Translations under genes and position numbers: made by a program
Notes under the pieces: model-generated
Seen by the model: the letters and a program-made list of their open reading frames with translations, nothing else
Database searches by the model: none
Told to the model about the DNA's origin: nothing
Origin: Apostichopus japonicus
Taxonomy: Eukaryota; Echinodermata; Holothuroidea; Aspidochirotida; Stichopodidae
Assembly (NCBI RefSeq): GCF_037975245.1
Contig: NC_092572.1
Coordinates: 9,818,001-9,878,000, forward strand
Direction: 5' to 3'
Length of the DNA: 60,000 nucleotides
Shown here: piece by piece, positions 55,256-60,000 of the stretch
Layout of the letters: each line of letters starts with the position of its first letter
How positions within the stretch are numbered: position 1 is the first letter of the stretch

Positions 55256-56160
55256 CCCAGTTCTTGTTAAAATGGATGGTACTGTCATACATTTAAGATC
55301 CCAGCTCTTGTTAATGAATGGTAATGCCATTCGTTTGAAATCCCAGCTCTTGATAATAAATTATATTATCATATATATTTAAAATTCCAGCTCTTGTTAA
55401 GATAAATGGTCCTGTCATACTATTGAGATCCCAGCTCTTGTGAATGAATGACCCTGTCATAAATTTGAGAATCCCAGCTCTTGTAAATGAACGGTAATGT
55501 CATTCGTTTGAAATCCCAGCCCTTTATAATAAATGGTATTGTCATATATATTTGAAATTCCAGCTCTTGTTCGGATGAATGGTCCTGTCATACATTTGAG
55601 ATCCCAGCTCTTGTTAATGAATGGTACTGTCATACGTTTGAAATCCTCGCTAATGTTAATGAATGGTACTGTCATACGTTCGCGATCCCAGCTCTTGTTA
55701 ATGAATGACCCTGTCATACATTTGAGAATCCCAGCTCTTGTAAATGAACGGTAATGTCATTCGTTTGAAATCCCAGCCCTTTATAATAAATGGTATTGTC
55801 ATATATTTGAAATTCCAGCTCTTGTTAAGATGAATGGTCCTGTCATACATTTGAGATCCCAGCTCTTGTTAATGAATGGTAATGTCATTCCTTTGAAATC
55901 CCAGCTCTTTATAATAAATGGTATTGTCATATATACATTCAAAATCCCAGCTCTTGTTAATGAATGGTACTGTCAAACATTTGAAACCCCTGCTCATGTT
56001 AAAGAATGGTATTGTCATACATTTGAGATCCCAGCTCTTGTTAAAGAATGGTACTGCCAAACGTTTGAAATCCCAGTTGTTTATAATAAATGGTATTGTC
56101 ATACATTTGAAATCCCAGCTCTTGTTAATGAATGGTATTGTCATACGTTTAAAGTCCCTC
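55256..56160. repeat. Minisatellite, about 21 copies of a 41-44-bp unit
   Basis: Diverged repeats of an atcccagctcttgttaatga-type unit followed by atggtactgtcatacgtttg. Because the unit length is close to a multiple of three, long open frames appear on both strands; these are not taken as genes. Confidence 0.92.
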
Positions 56161-56636
56161 ACTGTCTAACGTTTTTACATATTGCATACACAACTTTATA
56201 GCTTTTTCAAAATTCAAAATTCACAATTCACAATTCTGAATACAATTAGTACCTCCTTATAAATTGAACATTGGTGACATTTTGGAATATACCGTTTCTC
56301 ATCACAATGCAGCAATACAAACAGAAAAAGACATAATATAAAAGCGATACATAACCCCCTAATCTGGCATTGTGTAATATACCATTAGGTCCCAGATCTA
56401 CTCTTTTTAGCCTCTATTTAAAGAATAGATACTACTGTAATCAGTGTATCTCCATAGGATGATATATTAATAATTTATACAAGTATATCCACAAGTCGAA
56501 CCAGGACATTGGTCTACACATGTTGTCAATAACTATTCAGTAACCGTCAAATCCAATGAATTTCTCGTTATTTACTATTTAGTAGTAGAAACAATTTTGG
56601 AAACAATCTACGGGTGATACAGTAACTCAAATATGA

Positions 56637-56668
<32 letters not shown>

Positions 56669-56676
56669 TATATATA
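56637..56676. repeat. (AT)n microsatellite
   Basis: A short interrupted AT tract. Confidence 0.9.
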
Positions 56677-59600
56677 AGCAGTTTTTAGTACTGTTGATAT
56701 TTGACAATATGACCGATCTCTTCATCTATTTTATCGGTCAGGCTTTGACGAATGGGAGATTAACGTGTGACTGTGCAGTCCTCTAGTTCTAATTATCTAG
56801 CAATTTAATGTAAACCTTAAGTGTGCTTAGGTTATATACTTTTAAGAAACAATCACATCGTGACAGAAGAATCCAAGAGGCAATAAAAGTGCCTCTATCG
56901 ATATTTATTACTAGAGCACCAACGGCAGTGGTTATGAACAAATAATGTGGAGGGGGAGAGATACGTTTACTCACAAAGCAATTCCATTGTTTTATTCGAA
57001 ATAACAAAATGTTAATAGGTGTTGTTTTTATTGCTGGAATTTCTTGTAGCTGTTATCCGTATGGAAAAGATACATTTGTGAGGATTTATTTAATTCACAA
57101 ACAACCTCTCTCGCTAGCGTAACAAGTAAGCAGCATTTCATGCATTAATTCTTTAATATACTGTAATATTGTTATCAATAACATTGTAGCGTGAGCCAAT
57201 CACACAAAGACGTATTAAGAAACCAACGTGCTATTTCTATGTGCTAATCAGATTCATTGTAGCGTAATGAAATCGTTCAGTATTATTCCACTTTCTTGGA
57301 AGTAACAAATAGCATGATATTGTAAACATATTGTATATTTACACCCTTCAAAGAAAATCCTTAACTGTGGTATTTGTTTGAATGTCATTTGGTGACATTT
57401 TGTGGCCTAGGATCCCTTTGTGGCAAAGAATGTCGTTTTGTGGCCTAGGATCCCTTGTCCAAGTCTTCCTTGATGTACCAAAAGAACCCGGGTGGATGCA
57501 AAGAGGGTCAGTTAAATCGAACAGAAGTGTACTAGGTGGCGTGCGTGGAACCTTGCTTATGGTCAGAGAGTCTAACTAAGCACTCTTCATGACCGGTATG
57601 AGTTCATCGTATACTGAATTCATGGCCAGATGAGTGGCTACTCTCTGAATGTGGAATATACGGATATTTTCAAGTGGCATTATAGTAGTTCTTAGTGTTA
57701 ACTTTTCAACTAGTGCCATGATTTTTTCACGAAGTGTCAATTCTCTATGTTTTTGGTTCGTTTGTAACATCTTAGTTGACATACCAGACGTAATTCAATT
57801 ATCTGTCACGGGGATACATAGGGGTTTCCATGAACCTTTGTGAAATCATTTAGTTGACAAAGATACACTAGTAACATTATATCATATGCAATAGGGGCAA
57901 CCCCATCCCCGTTCCGTCTCACCTTTATAAATCTATAGAGGATATGGCTGAAAATGTTCACTGAGATTCCTTTATATTTTCTTTTATAATTGAACAGCAA
58001 AAATCTCTGTTAATCATTTTTATAAATTGAATGAGAATATTTTCATTTTCTAAGTATGCAGCCGACTTGATGTTGTGCATGTCAGTCATCAAACTGTGAT
58101 AAAGACAGAATGTTAATGGTTTCTGGTTGTCATATTCATTAACTCTGCAAGCTAATGGATTTAAATTCTGAGAAGCAATGGAAAGCTACTATTATTGAAA
58201 TGCCAAGCTTTCGGTTAGAGCTCCTTATTTTATACCTAAGTTATAACCTAAATATGCCTAAGAATGCACCTTTTGACTTGTTCTATGTTTCTTCTATGGA
58301 AGAACCCCAGAATATCTATAGTTGAGAGTTGGTGTCAATGGCCCACGGCAGCACACCTCCTTCGTAAACTACTTCATAAGCATCTGTCCCTAATATGAAG
58401 GCTCATGCTACAACCTCAAGTCCGGAAAAGTTGCTAATTTGGCTCCCCGCCTTTTGAAGTCATGTGCATTGTTAAAAATGAATTATTTAGACAAGATTGT
58501 CTGCGTTTTAAATCACTTAAAAAGAACATTAACTATCTACAAACGATGCAGTTGAAGTCTCCAAAATTGTGTGTTGGTACCAGTCTAATGCAGATCTGCA
58601 CCAGTAACAGTCTTCCTTTCAGTAGAAACGGGTTATTCAAAGTAATGATTGCTAAAACAGAATTAATTTACAAGACGTATTCATTTTCTTGTAAATTAGA
58701 TTGGAAATTACATATTGACAAACATTTTCTCCGACTGAAAGGGTGTCTCCTTTTATAAATGACGTTCTTCTTAGCCCATTGCGAATAAGGATCATATATT
58801 ATTTCTGTCTTTTGTTATCTCCATTGTTCGCATATTTATTTAAGATTTAAGCTGTGTTTGGTATGAATTGTTAAGTTAACGATGAAAGAAAGCAAAGAGT
58901 CAAGTGTGAATTGACGTACATGTTTACACAAGTATGATGACATCTCTCTTCCACGTTTATCTTGGAGTATTGTTGGATTCGCTCCATGTCCACGTAAGCA
59001 TAAATGTTGTTTTACTATGCATTTCTCACTATGCCTTTCATATTTTTTTAGACCCCATTTACTTTTACTACTGGGTTTACGTTAGGCTAGGGAACACTTT
59101 GAGACTACAAGTCAACAAGTTAACCAATTCAAAGTGATCGCTTTGTTCAACGAGTACCTCACTCTTACAACAAAAACTTCAGTTAGTAAATTATTATTAT
59201 ATTACTCGTGAATGCCACTTAGATTAATATTACTACTTATATTCATACCGTACGATAATATATTAATTTCGTTTTCATTTCCTGGTTAACGATTTGTAAA
59301 TTTCACGGCACGGCAAAGTAGGAAGGTGCTACTAATGTTAATGCAATACTATACTGATGTTGACAAAACGATTTGCTTAACAGTTGCAAAGGGACGAATT
59401 TTGTCTCTGAACTCACTTCTTATATGAGTATAAGGAAAAGCGGACAGAATTGTCACTGCGTAAATGTGTTTTTGCACAACAAAAATATTTCTCTGTCCAT
59501 TTTTTGTTTAATTTCCGACTTTTTAACTCGTTTTTTAAGGACTAACTAAGTTACACTTGTGAAGTTGTGTTAAAATGGTCAAAGAAGTTAAATTTATCAA

Positions 59601-60000
59601 AATGACTCGAAAACGAAAGCAAAGTAGGTAATTAGCAAGCTTCGACAAACACAAAGCTTCTGGACAATCAAATATTGCTTTCATATATTCACTTTTAACG
59701 AATTTTACGAATTTCGAAACTCGTAAAAAAGACAGAATGTATTTACATTAACATACATAGACATTTTCTGCATAGACTATTATCTAACGTAAGTGAACAA
59801 CGATTAACTTGGATAATTTTAAATGTCCGATTAGTTCACTTGTATTTTGCAATGTTCATAGGTAATAGACAGCAAATAGTACTATTTCTACTCGTTACCT
59901 CAAACTAATTTTAACTTTTCAAAGATTTTGCCTCCAATGTTTCACGCTTTATCCTAAAATTGTGTTGCCCATTTCATCATTATGAACCTTTCTTTTAGAC
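56677..60000. other. Flank without recognised gene
   Basis: Only short open frames without splice support or recognisable domains. A minus-strand frame at 57576-57782 looks vaguely protein-like but has no identified relative. A tgtggcctaggatccc sequence is repeated at about 57400 and 57438. Confidence 0.4.

Noticed and set aside
55457-56201. Open frames with repeated peptide units on both strands
   Set aside because: They arise from the minisatellite, whose unit is close to a multiple of three. Open frames on both strands and irregular unit length argue against a protein.

Overview
This is eukaryotic, AT-rich, intron-dense DNA with (AT)n microsatellites, minisatellites and short exons of 25-312 nt separated by introns of about 0.3-3 kb. 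There are no bacterial features. Gene style suggests a marine invertebrate, possibly an echinoderm such as a sea cucumber, but the sequence alone does not prove the species.

The window holds a cluster of immunoglobulin-superfamily receptor genes. Three tandem plus-strand paralogues come first. Gene 1 shows only its last coding exon (3407-3520). Gene 2 (9840-27465) is complete or nearly so. Gene 3 (30946-40008) is complete in its ectodomain but has a decayed tail. Genes 2 and 3 encode a signal peptide, a V-like Ig domain without the usual second cysteine, a canonical Ig domain, and a membrane-proximal pair of Ig-like modules (309-nt and 219-nt exons). That pair is present twice in gene 2 and once in gene 3. 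A transmembrane exon and a string of small cytoplasmic exons follow. Nearly all introns are phase 1, so exons can be shuffled or skipped without breaking the frame. The terminal exon of genes 1 and 2 encodes an ITIM-like motif (INYTDI) and an ITSM-like motif (TDYADV), with tyrosines 24 residues apart.

Facing them on the minus strand is gene 4 (43131-53151), assembled here from 17 exons whose phases all match. It has a signal peptide, one Ig domain, 309-nt and 219-nt modules homologous to those of genes 2 and 3, a transmembrane segment, and a complete but catalytically degraded tyrosine-kinase-like domain (VAIK Lys to Thr, HRD to HPG, DFG to DFC). Its tail comes from duplicated 34-codon exons carrying YMPM, a PI3-kinase-type docking motif. 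It therefore looks like a receptor pseudokinase acting as a scaffold.

Layout: 1-3.5 kb, end of gene 1; 3.5-9.8 kb, spacer, whose second half is duplicated at 28.2-30.9 kb; 9.8-27.5 kb, gene 2, including a triplicated 1.14-kb cassette of cytoplasmic exons; 30.9-40.0 kb, gene 3; 40.0-43.1 kb, convergent spacer with an exon-derived 102-bp array; 43.1-53.2 kb, gene 4; 53.2-60 kb, upstream flank with a 41-44-bp minisatellite.

The inference is a set of paired receptors sharing one ectodomain ancestry with opposing signalling tails (phosphatase-type ITIM/ITSM versus PI3K-type YxxM). The arrangement recalls known invertebrate allorecognition or immune Ig clusters, but no ligand or function can be read from the DNA.
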